From Candidatus Stercoripulliclostridium pullicola (GTDB taxonomy: Bacteria; Bacillota; Clostridia; Christensenellales; DTU072), in contig JADINF010000037.1 of the NCBI GenBank assembly GCA_017694145.1, forward strand, positions 1 to 11,793: a stretch of DNA of 11,793 nucleotides, read 5' to 3'. The notes beneath the pieces were generated by a model that was not told the DNA's origin, ran no database searches, and was given only the letters and a program-made list of their open reading frames with translations. This document shows, piece by piece, positions 1 to 7,767 of the stretch (position 1 is its first letter; each line of letters begins with the position of its first letter). A program made the position numbers and the translations under genes.

Positions 1-3000
1 CGATATTCAATGCCGCAAGTCCGTCGCCGCCGACAAGTCCCTTGCCCGATTCGCCCGTATCGTACGGCTCTACCGCAAGCGAAACCTTTGTCCAGTCGGG
101 ATCGGCGTCGCCGTAGACCTTACTCTCGTAATCGCTCGTAAGCTGTACGTAAACGGGGCGTTTCTTTATCGTATATCGGGAGTTTTCCGCGGTAAGCTCG
201 TAATTGGTATTCGTAATGCTTACGGTAAGCGGGTATTCGCCCGCATTGACGGCTTGCGCGCCGCCGTTTATCGTAAGTTTCACGCCGGGGTCGTCGAGAA
301 CGCCGCCCGGCGCGTAAACGGTACCCGTTATATCGTAATCCGTCCCCGCTACCGCGCTCGCCGCGGGCATTCTCCCGTCGTAAACGGAGCTCTGCGGGTT
401 GACCGTTATCGTAACGGGCGCTTTGTCTATCGTAAGACGCGCGGTGCGCGCCTCGGGTAAATTATAGGAGTAATAAACGATCTCGTCATGCTCCTCGCCC
501 GTCAGATCGAAGGTAAGCGTATACGTAGCTCCCGCTTCGGTATAATTCACGTTGTCGCCCGTATGCGTTACCGCGGCGGTAAGCCCTGCGGGAAGGGTGC
601 CCGCATAGGTTATCTCGTGCGCCTCGCCGTTATAGCCCGCCGCTTCGTCCGCGAATGTTATTCCGTTAAGGTTGAAGCTTGCTTTATTTACGGTTATCGT
701 CATTTCCGCGCTTCCGGGCTCGTATTCATCGGCTTTCGCGGTTACGACAAACTTCAGGTTCACCGAAGTTGCCGTTTTCGCCGTAGACGGAACGTAGGTT
801 ATGACGACTTTGCCGTCCGCGGAAACGAAATACTCCGTCGCGCCGTCGGAGGAAAGGATCTTCGCCGAGATCACGGGCGTTACGGTAGCGCCGCTCGCGA
901 CGGTCACCTTTACGGAGGAAAGCGATAGCGTTATGCCTTCCGCCTTGAAAACGTAAGCGGTTTTATAGTCGTCGAGATTTATGATAAGATCGCCCGCCAC
1001 GACTACGAGCATACATTTTACTTCGCCCGTACCCGTATAATTACCGGCGGCGGAAGTGGTGCCGTCTCTCTTATAGAACGCTATCGCGGTAGCGATATAA
1101 GCGTATTCGCCTTTATGCGCGCCCACTATCGTCGCTTTGTCGGTATTGTAAGTAAACGTAACCTTTACGGTATCCCCGTAAGGAAGCGTCGTAAGACTCG
1201 GCGTAGCCGCGGCGCCGAGCCCGGCGGGATCGGGAAGCTTATCCGCCGTGTACATATTGTAGGGAAGTTGCGCGTTCGTAACGGTGAAGCTTATTTTGCA
1301 AGGATTTATCGTCAGCACGCTTCCTGCCGCGACGGTCACCGAATAGTTGGCGTTCGTGGCTTTTCCGCTCAAGGCGTAGCCGCCCTCTTTTACGTCCTCG
1401 CCCGCCTCTCTCGTCACGGTAAACCCCAATACTTCGGTAAGTTCGTCGTACGCAAGCGGGGTATGCGACCACTCGAACGCGGGATCGTCTTCCCCGTAGG
1501 TCTTGGTTGCGGACGTAATAGTCACAGTCACGGGCTTGGGCTCGATCGTCATCGTTCCGGAGATAACGTTCACGGAATAATTGGCGCTCGTCGCCGTTGC
1601 GGTCAAAGTGTAATCGCCTACGTCTCTGACGCCTCCGTAGCTTACGTCCGTCACGGTTATGACGGCGCTCGGGGCTTCGTTGTACGCCATGCCGCCGCCC
1701 TCGGGCTGATTGGCGCTCGGGCTCCACTCGCCGAGAGTTTCGGGGTCGTCGTCGCCGTAAGTCTTGGTTTGGTCACCCATAACTATTTCTACGGGACGCT
1801 TTTCTATAAAGAACCTACCGGGAGCCGCCACCTCTACGGTCACCGCGTAATTGCTCTTGAGAGTATTACCGCCGTAGGTCACGCTGCCCGTAACGGTATA
1901 AGTGCCCACGTTTTTCACTTCGGCGCTCTCGTCCGCAAGAGTCTGCGTTCCGCTCGGCGAAGTATAAGTATAGAAGGGCGTAACGGTAATGCTGTCGCCG
2001 TCCGCCACTCCGTAGAAGCCCGCTTCGGTCACGGGACCGCTTACCGTGACGTGAGTGCTTTCCGCGAAATTACCGTAGGTAAGACTGTAACCGTCGCCCA
2101 TGCCGCTCAAGGTAATCGCGTATTTGACGGGGCGCTTCGTTACGGTATAATCGGCGCTTTGCTTATCGTCCGTCCAGGTCACGGAATAATTCGCATTGGA
2201 ACAGCTTGCCGAAATATAGCCGCCGTACACGCCCGCGTCGGAGAAATTTTTATTAAAAGATATGCTGAAGCCCGCTTTCTCCAAATCGGCGTGCGCGGGA
2301 AGCGTGGGCGCAAGGCTTCCTCCCGCAAGCGTGAGCGCGGTAGCGACCGTCACTTCCGCGAGCGCTTCGCCGTACACGCTCGAAAAATCCTGCTTGAGAG
2401 TTACGGTTATCGCGCGCTTTTCTACCGTTAGCGTGCCCTCGTTGAAGGTTACCGCATAATTCGGGTTGTTACACTCGCCGGTTATGGCGTAATCGCCCGC
2501 GTTCTCGCCGTCGCCCGAAAGCGAAAGCGTTACGTTAAGTACGGAAACGTCTTCGTCATCATACGCCATGGAGGAGCCCGAGGCGAGCGACCATTGGAAT
2601 ACGGGGTTCGCGTCGCCGTAGGTCTTGGTATAGCTTGAAATATCGACCGTCACGGCTTTAGCGACTATCTTGAAAGACACCGTATTGTCGAGCGTTATTT
2701 CGTAGTTACTCGCCGAAGTGTTTTCGCCGTAAACTACTTCGATATCTCTTATTGTGTAGCTTCCGACGTCTTTAACTCCGCCGTCGGGAAGTTTCGCCGT
2801 CACCGTCACGCTTTCGTCCGCGACTACCGCGTAATAGCCCTCTATGGAAGCGCTCAGATTCGCGGTCGCGTTGAACGCGCCGTATTCGAGAGAGTACCCG
2901 TCGGTCTCGTTCCCGTTCATATTCTTTACGGACAAGACGTAATGAAGCGGGCGCGGCGATATAACGTAATATACCGCCGTCGAAGAGAGAGTTATCTCAT

Positions 3001-3457
3001 AGTTCGAATTATTTTCGCTTGTAAGCGTACCGAGGTTTATCGCGTAAATGCCGGCGTTCGCGCCTTCCTTTCTTGCGAGCGCGCCGGTAAGAGTGTCGCC
3101 GGTAACGATCGCGTTGCCCGTAAGCGAGGCATCGTTGTTACTCGTAACATAAGTAAGCGCCGCCGTTCCGACATTGCCGTAAATATGTCCCTGTCCCTCG
3201 TCGGGAGTTATAAGGATCGGGCGCTTGGTTATCGTAAAGAGCTCCGCGCCGTCATTGGTGAAGGTCACCGTATAGTTTATGGCGTCTGATTCTCCGGTTA
3301 TCGCATAATTGCCTGCGTTATTGCCGTACGCGCGCGTGAGCGTAACGGCGAGCGCGTCCTTTTTGTCCGCGCCGACAAGCCCGTCGGTCGTAAAGTTCAA
3401 TGCGGGGTCGTCTTCGCCGTACACCTTGGAAGCGGTATCTATCGTCGCGTTTATAGC
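1..3457 (-). repeat. Array of MBG-type and related Ig-like domains inside the giant protein
   Basis: Eight clear MBG-like units are marked by a conserved Tyr-Gly at residues 1327, 1407, 1506, 1594, 1676, 1775, 1881 and 1968, so 80-106 residues apart. Each ends in a strand and a linker such as TKRPILI, EKRAITV, EKRPVEI or EPKPVTV. They are followed by less regular beta units (about residues 2050-2230), then further MBG-like units with YNGEA (2256), VYDGRMP (2340) and KVYGDADP (2429); the last is cut by the window edge. MBG domains are beta-rich, usually surface-exposed spacer or binding domains. The array continues beyond position 1. Confidence 0.82.
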
Positions 3458-6400
3458 GAGTTTCGTTATATACACGGTGAGAGTAGCGGTATTTAAGCCG
3501 GACTCGAAAAGATAGCCGGTGAGCGTTACGGTGAGCGTATACGTTCCCGCATTCAGAGGCCTTCCGTCGAGTAAAGCGCCCGTGTCCGCTACGGAATAAG
3601 TCAACGCATAGTCGGAAGCATCGAGCTTAATTCCTCCCGTCGCCGTAAGCGCGTTTATCGTAAAGTCTTGTCCGTATCCGTTATAAGTTTTGCTTCCTTC
3701 GGAATCGGAAATCGTAGGCGCAGAAACGCGGGGACGGGTAAGCGTTACGGTCGTGCCTGCCGCGATATCGTCTTTAACTATAGTTATCACGGAATACTTG
3801 TCGCCTGCTCCCGCCGCAGTAGAAGGCGTCGTTCCGTATACCACTACGCCCGCGGCAGTAGCGCCGTCGCCCGCTACGAGATATAATTTGCCTTCCTTAT
3901 CGCTCGCGGGGAAGTACGGGGTGACGGGAGTGCTTTCACCGTCCACCGTCGTTTTTATTTCTGCTTTGATCGCGGACACGTCCACCGGGGTGCCGTAAGT
4001 CATGCTGCCTTCGTTGGAGAAATTCCCGCCGTAATTATACACATGGCTTATCGTCGGGGTAGCCACGTTACTACCGTTTCTGACAAACGTTATCGCGTAT
4101 GCGCTCTTATTGCTCGTCTTGGTACCGGTAAAAGCGTTTATCAAGCCGTCGAGAGTTACGGTTTGCACGCCGCCGCCTATTACGGCTACGGCAGCGGTAT
4201 GCACGCCTTCGCGGCCTGACGCCGTGCCGTTAAGCGCGCCCGTTGTTCCTTTGAAGATCACGTCGGTAAAATTGATATTCCCGCCGTTCAGGTGTCCGAC
4301 GAAGCCTCCGATAAACGTCCATTTGGCGTTAGCTTTCAATTCTCCGTTGAGTTCCACGGTGGAATTGCTTATCGCAACCGTTCCGGCGCCGCTTATAAGT
4401 CCGCCCGCGATACCGCCCGCGCCGCCGGCGTTGTCGCCGGATATAGTCGATATAAGACTTACGCCGGAATTGATTATCGCGCTGACATTACTTACCGTCG
4501 CATTGCCGCTCAACGCTCCCGCAACCGCGCCCACATAATTTGAGCTCGGCAGGTTGACGCCAGCCATAACGACTATGCGGACGTTCTTGATAGTTCCGCT
4601 CAAAGTACTGAAAAGTCCGCCGATATTGTTGCCGCTTGCGGCGCTTGCTTTGACGATATATATCGTATGACCGTTGCCGTCGAGAATGCCGGAATAGGTG
4701 CCGGTATGCGTAAAGCCGCGGAAGTTGCGGATATCCGAGGTGAGCACGATATTGCTATTGTTGTCTATTGCCGTTTTCAGTCCGATCGCCGAAGAAACGC
4801 CGACATAGTCCGACGGAATCTCGTTCTCCGTTATCGGATCGGCGACGTAACCGTGCTCCCATTGGTTGAGGTCCGCTATAGGATTTGCAGGCGTGATCGG
4901 TTCCGTAAGGGTGACGGTCGTAGGCGCGGTAATAGCGGACTTGGGTATCGTAACGACTTTGTAGTTCCCGTCAGGCTCGCTCGTATGATTGCCGTAAACG
5001 AGATCGGGCACGGTCCCCGTGCCGTTGCCCGCAACAAGCACGAGATTCGTCGTATCCCCCGCCGGGAAATAAGGAGTCACGCCTATGGCATAAGAATCGA
5101 CCTCTGTAGACACGGTGGATCTTTTCGTCGAAATATCGATATAGTTATTGCCGGTAGACGTTCCCTTGTTGTTGACGTCCGCCATCGGACCGTCGTAGTC
5201 GTAAACGTTCGAAACGTTGTCCGTCCATTTCTTCATCGTCTTACCGTTGTCGTTCTTCGTCAGAACGCCGTACATCGAATAATCGTTCAAATTCTCCGTA
5301 CCGCTTGTAAAAGCGTTGATAAATCCGTCGATATTTATCGTGGACTGAGGATTGTTTGTCCCCGCTTGGAATAATACCGTTGTGGCGGCAAGATATATCG
5401 GCTCCGTACCGTTGCTCGTATTACTCGAATAACTGCCGTCGCCTTTAAGGATATTGTTGGTGTACGTCGCGGTCGCCTCTGAAGAACCCGTCGCGCTCTT
5501 GCCCACGAAGCCCGCCATATAAACATACGTGCCGTCAAGGTGCATTTTCCCGTCGATATCCACGGTCGTATTTTTTATAGTATACGACGTGCCGTCGGCA
5601 ACGCCCGCAACGGCTCCGACGTAGCCTTCTTGATTGCCCGTCACGCCGAAAGTCACCCCGCTCGGTATGTAAACGTATACGTTATCGACGGTTCCTCCGG
5701 CGATACTGCCCGCGATTATGCCCGTACCGAGTTTATTGCTTGTAACATTCCGCGTATAATCGACGTAGAGGACCACTCTCAAATTTTTGACGGTACCGGT
5801 TAGCGTACCGAAAAGTCCGCCCACGGTATCCGTGGAATTAGAGTTGCCTGCGGTAATATAGATAGTGTGCCCGTTGCCGTCGAGAGTGCCGGAATAACTC
5901 AACGTGCGGAAGCCGGATATGTTAATATCGGCAGTAAGATAACAATCTCTGTTATTGCTTATCGCGTCGTAAAGTCCCGACTCGTAACTTTCCGGTTCTC
6001 CGGAAGGCGAATAACTTTCAGAAACGTATCCGCTTTCCCATTTGTTCAGTTTGCCCACCGGCGGCTCCACCGTATCGAACGCGAACGTACCGAGAGTGGC
6101 GCTGTAGGTGCTCGTCGCCGAAGGAAGCCCCTTAAATACCTCTGTATCTCCGTCTCTGTAAGCGGGATAATATTTCGTTGAACTGTTCGCCGGCTTGAAG
6201 TAAGGTTTCTGAGTGATTATATTATAAGAACCCACGTTGTACGCAAAAGCTATTGCGTTGTTTACGTCGGACGTCGCGTCGAAATATATGTTGTATCCGG
6301 AAGATAGCGTCAGCCTGCCGCTTTCGGCGGCGTCGGTCGAGTACGCCCACGAAGTCGACGTCGCGCCCGAAGTGCTGTAATAATTGTAAATAGTCCTATT

Positions 6401-7399
6401 GCTACCGCCGGAATAGAAGAATATAGCGTCCGAAGCCCACGCGGCACCCGCTCCGTTATATTCGTATGATCCGGAAAAATCGTTCAGATAATTTGTTATA
6501 TCTAAGTCGTTATACCCTCCTTCCGATCCGCAGCCAACCACGCCTACGCCGTTGGCGTGTATTCTTCCTCTTCCGTTACCGCGCACGATTATATTCTGAA
6601 GCGTTGCCGTGTCCGAACCGGAGAGCCAAAATATACCCGCGATATGACCCGCGTACCCCGAGCGGCCGTTATAAGAAGTATAACTGCCGGAATAAGTCGT
6701 ACAATCTATCGCGCCGTAATTCTCCACGGTACAGTTAAGAATTTTTGATGCGGAGTTCCACACTTCACCGGCAATACCGCCGATCCCTACGCTTTGCTTA
6801 CCGCTCGATTGTGTTGCCGCATGGAATACGACGTTTGACTGTATGACCACACGACAATTGCTTATGGTTCCTCCGGCAAGCGCGCCTGTAATAACTCCAT
6901 AATATCCCGTATTACCGTCACCGATATCGATACGCTGCGCCGTGCTTCCGCCGTTACCTAATACAACCGTAAGATCGCGTACTGTTCCCGACACCTGTGA
7001 AAACAAAATTCCGTTTTTTTCGGTTTTGCGCGCCGCATTGTATCCCGATAACACGGTGATCGTATGTCCGTTGCCGTACAGCGTCCCACTGAATGTAGAT
7101 GTATGTCCGAACATATGCGATCCGTCGAGAGTAAAATCGCTCGTCAGATAATAGGTCCCGTTCTGCGCTCCGTTGATTATGTTGTTATAAAAATCCGTAC
7201 TGTTTGCAATAGCCGTTCCGGACGTCGTCTGAGACGATACCGCTCCGTGTACTATGCCGTCCGTAGCCGCCGCTAATGCCATCTCTCTTTCATTTATCGG
7301 CGCAACTACATTCGCCGCTAACGCCAGATAACACAGCAGCGCAAGCGTTATTACCGCAAAAATAATCTTCTTTCCATAAGATTTACCGGTATTCGACAT
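1..7399 (-). CDS. Giant secreted multi-domain surface protein (beta-helix modules plus MBG/Ig-like repeats), C-terminus beyond window
   Basis: Reading the minus strand from the ATG at 7399-7397 gives at least 2,466 codons with no stop before the left edge. GGGAGGA lies 4-5 bases upstream and supports this start. Residues 1-33 form a Sec signal: basic KSYGKK, a hydrophobic core from about 12 to 28, then small residues (ALAA). Residues about 85-1225 carry three modules, each with a G-N-G-H-T turn (at 109, 508 and 908) followed by GLUG-like GGLF.TL.GT.KN.. strands, as in right-handed beta-helix surface proteins. From about 1315 onward come tandem domains with the MBG signature: K.YG(D/E)..P, a late G.Y...G motif, NY.V.., then a KRP.. 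linker. Such proteins are typically adhesins or cell-envelope proteins; the exact ligand cannot be read. No LPXTG, SLH or other anchor is seen because the C-terminus is missing. The family type is fairly certain; the function is inference. Confidence 0.93.
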   Translation of the reverse strand, partial: MSNTGKSYGKKIIFAVITLALLCYLALAANVVAPINEREMALAAATDGIVHGAVSSQTTSGTAIANSTDFYNNIINGAQNGTYYLTSDFTLDGSHMFGHTSTFSGTLYGNGHTITVLSGYNAARKTEKNGILFSQVSGTVRDLTVVLGNGGSTAQRIDIGDGNTGYYGVITGALAGGTISNCRVVIQSNVVFHAATQSSGKQSVGIGGIAGEVWNSASKILNCTVENYGAIDCTTYSGSYTSYNGRSGYAGHIAGIFWLSGSDTATLQNIIVRGNGRGRIHANGVGVVGCGSEGGYNDLDITNYLNDFSGSYEYNGAGAAWASDAIFFYSGGSNRTIYNYYSTSGATSTSWAYSTDAAESGRLTLSSGYNIYFDATSDVNNAIAFAYNVGSYNIITQKPYFKPANSSTKYYPAYRDGDTEVFKGLPSATSTYSATLGTFAFDTVEPPVGKLNKWESGYVSESYSPSGEPESYESGLYDAISNNRDCYLTADINISGFRTLSYSGTLDGNGHTIYITAGNSNSTDTVGGLFGTLTGTVKNLRVVLYVDYTRNVTSNKLGTGIIAGSIAGGTVDNVYVYIPSGVTFGVTGNQEGYVGAVAGVADGTSYTIKNTTVDIDGKMHLDGTYVYMAGFVGKSATGSSEATATYTNNILKGDGSYSSNTSNGTEPIYLAATTVLFQAGTNNPQSTINIDGFINAFTSGTENLNDYSMYGVLTKNDNGKTMKKWTDNVSNVYDYDGPMADVNNKGTSTGNNYIDISTKRSTVSTEVDSYAIGVTPYFPAGDTTNLVLVAGNGTGTVPDLVYGNHTSEPDGNYKVVTIPKSAITAPTTVTLTEPITPANPIADLNQWEHGYVADPITENEIPSDYVGVSSAIGLKTAIDNNSNIVLTSDIRNFRGFTHTGTYSGILDGNGHTIYIVKASAASGNNIGGLFSTLSGTIKNVRIVVMAGVNLPSSNYVGAVAGALSGNATVSNVSAIINSGVSLISTISGDNAGGAGGIAGGLISGAGTVAISNSTVELNGELKANAKWTFIGGFVGHLNGGNINFTDVIFKGTTGALNGTASGREGVHTAAVAVIGGGVQTVTLDGLINAFTGTKTSNKSAYAITFVRNGSNVATPTISHVYNYGGNFSNEGSMTYGTPVDVSAIKAEIKTTVDGESTPVTPYFPASDKEGKLYLVAGDGATAAGVVVYGTTPSTAAGAGDKYSVITIVKDDIAAGTTVTLTRPRVSAPTISDSEGSKTYNGYGQDFTINALTATGGIKLDASDYALTYSVADTGALLDGRPLNAGTYTLTVTLTGYLFESGLNTATLTVYITKLAINATIDTASKVYGEDDPALNFTTDGLVGADKKDALAVTLTRAYGNNAGNYAITGESDAINYTVTFTNDGAELFTITKRPILITPDEGQGHIYGNVGTAALTYVTSNNDASLTGNAIVTGDTLTGALARKEGANAGIYAINLGTLTSENNSNYEITLSSTAVYYVISPRPLHYVLSVKNMNGNETDGYSLEYGAFNATANLSASIEGYYAVVADESVTVTAKLPDGGVKDVGSYTIRDIEVVYGENTSASNYEITLDNTVSFKIVAKAVTVDISSYTKTYGDANPVFQWSLASGSSMAYDDEDVSVLNVTLSLSGDGENAGDYAITGECNNPNYAVTFNEGTLTVEKRAITVTLKQDFSSVYGEALAEVTVATALTLAGGSLAPTLPAHADLEKAGFSISFNKNFSDAGVYGGYISASCSNANYSVTWTDDKQSADYTVTKRPVKYAITLSGMGDGYSLTYGNFAESTHVTVSGPVTEAGFYGVADGDSITVTPFYTYTSPSGTQTLADESAEVKNVGTYTVTGSVTYGGNTLKSNYAVTVEVAAPGRFFIEKRPVEIVMGDQTKTYGDDDPETLGEWSPSANQPEGGGMAYNEAPSAVITVTDVSYGGVRDVGDYTLTATATSANYSVNVISGTMTIEPKPVTVTITSATKTYGEDDPAFEWSHTPLAYDELTEVLGFTVTREAGEDVKEGGYALSGKATNANYSVTVAAGSVLTINPCKISFTVTNAQLPYNMYTADKLPDPAGLGAAATPSLTTLPYGDTVKVTFTYNTDKATIVGAHKGEYAYIATAIAFYKRDGTTSAAGNYTGTGEVKCMLVVVAGDLIINLDDYKTAYVFKAEGITLSLSSVKVTVASGATVTPVISAKILSSDGATEYFVSADGKVVITYVPSTAKTATSVNLKFVVTAKADEYEPGSAEMTITVNKASFNLNGITFADEAAGYNGEAHEITYAGTLPAGLTAAVTHTGDNVNYTEAGATYTLTFDLTGEEHDEIVYYSYNLPEARTARLTIDKAPVTITVNPQSSVYDGRMPAASAVAGTDYDITGTVYAPGGVLDDPGVKLTINGGAQAVNAGEYPLTVSITNTNYELTAENSRYTIKKRPVYVQLTSDYESKVYGDADPDWTKVSLAVEPYDTGESGKGLVGGDGLAALNI
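3710..7147 (-). repeat. Three tandem ~400-residue beta-helix modules inside the giant protein
   Basis: The Gly of the motif GNGHT falls at residues 109, 508 and 908, a spacing of 399 and 400. Each module runs from S.TL.GNGHTI through GGLF and GAVAG type strands. Modules two and three share a segment with VTPYFPA and LVAGDG-like text near their ends, and module one has KPYFKPA there. The junctions between modules carry matching linkers, LNKWESGYV near residue 449 and LNQWEHGYV near 844. At DNA level, 25 of 26 bases match between 4671-4696 and 5871-5896, exactly 1,200 bases apart. The fold is inferred from sequence style, not proven. Confidence 0.8.
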
Positions 7400-7403
7400 A
7401 TAT

Positions 7404-7410
7404 TCCTCCC
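7404..7410 (-). promoter_or_regulatory. Ribosome binding site of the giant surface protein
   Basis: GGGAGGA on the minus strand, 4 bases before the ATG at 7399. It is a near-perfect Shine-Dalgarno sequence. Together with the signal peptide that begins at this ATG it fixes the start of the very long reading frame. Confidence 0.85.
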
Positions 7411-7465
7411 TTGCCCGTTCGGGGGCGCGGACGATTTTTGAGATCTGACGGTTTATTTATCTTCG

Positions 7466-7498
7466 CGCTTACGCGCGTGTAAATCCGCTTACGTGCGT
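7466..7498. repeat. Pair of 13-base direct repeats in the divergent regulatory region
   Basis: CGCTTACGCGCGT at 7466-7478 recurs as CGCTTACGTGCGT at 7486-7498, with 12 of 13 bases equal and a 20-base period, close to two helical turns. They lie in the probable leader of the giant gene and upstream of the lipoprotein gene. A regulator binding on one face of the DNA is a possible role; a chance or structural RNA origin is also possible. Confidence 0.5.
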
Positions 7499-7509
7499 TT
7501 CACCGCGTC

Positions 7510-7558
7510 CGTATCTCTACGATACGACGGTATGAACGCCCATTGAACGCGCGCGTTC
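7510..7558. promoter_or_regulatory. Short hairpin and 14-base palindrome in the leader region
   Basis: CGTATC (7510-7515) and GATACG (7521-7526) form a 6-base stem with a 5-base loop, and GAACGCGCGCGTTC (7545-7558) is a perfect palindrome. Both lie between the candidate promoter and start of the giant gene, so they could be RNA structure in its leader or protein sites. No known riboswitch class was recognised, and no T-tract follows, so these do not look like terminators. Confidence 0.4.
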
Positions 7559-7575
7559 TGCGCGATATATTTAAT

Positions 7576-7603
7576 CTTATCACCGCGCGCGGGCGAAAGT
7601 CAA
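7576..7603 (-). promoter_or_regulatory. Candidate promoter of the giant surface protein
   Basis: On the minus strand TTGACT (7603-7598) and GATAAG (7581-7576) are 16 bases apart, resembling a housekeeping sigma -35/-10 pair; the -35 is good and the -10 matches 4 of 6. It would give an untranslated leader of roughly 170 bases that contains the GC-rich palindrome and the direct repeats described separately. Confidence 0.45.
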
Positions 7604-7645
7604 TATTTACTATTCGCACGATATGCCCCGTTTCGCATATTTTAC

Positions 7646-7651
7646 TATAAT
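7646..7651 (+). promoter_or_regulatory. Candidate -10 element for the lipoprotein gene
   Basis: A perfect TATAAT sits about 117 bases before the lipoprotein start. The matching -35 region (around 7623-7628) is poor. A weaker TATAAA at 7707-7712 is an alternative without a well-spaced -35. The promoter is therefore only tentatively placed. Confidence 0.4.
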
Positions 7652-7755
7652 TTTTTCCGAAGGAGACGCCGTTCGCGCTTGTCCCGCCAATGTTTACGCT
7701 CGTCCGTATAAAAACCGCAGCCGTGCGCAAATTATTTACAACCGAAAATCTTTTC

Positions 7756-7763
7756 AAGGAGGT
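7756..7763 (+). promoter_or_regulatory. Ribosome binding site that decides the lipoprotein start
   Basis: AAGGAGGT, a full Shine-Dalgarno sequence, ends 4 bases before the ATG at 7768. This picks 7768 over an in-frame ATG at 7690, which has no binding site at a suitable distance and would put 26 non-signal residues before the lipoprotein signal peptide. Confidence 0.9.
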
Positions 7764-7767
7764 AAAT

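Noticed and set aside
1115..2431. 438-codon plus-strand open frame, with many shorter ones between 254 and 7276
   Set aside because: These lie antisense to the giant surface gene. They are rich in Arg, Gly and Val with no domain pattern, lack good ribosome binding sites, and arise from the codon bias of the real gene.
1..7399. CRISPR array or DNA satellite as an explanation of the repetitive pattern
   Set aside because: The repetition is at protein level with diverged DNA and an unbroken reading frame; no short identical repeats with unique spacers are present.
7661..7709. Possible leader peptide after AGGAGA at 7661-7666
   Set aside because: The nearest start is a TTG 12 bases on, giving only about ten residues, with no attenuator-like structure following.
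7690..7767. Upstream in-frame ATG extending the lipoprotein by 26 residues
   Set aside because: There is no ribosome binding site at proper distance, and the extension would place extra residues before the lipoprotein signal peptide, while a perfect site precedes 7768.
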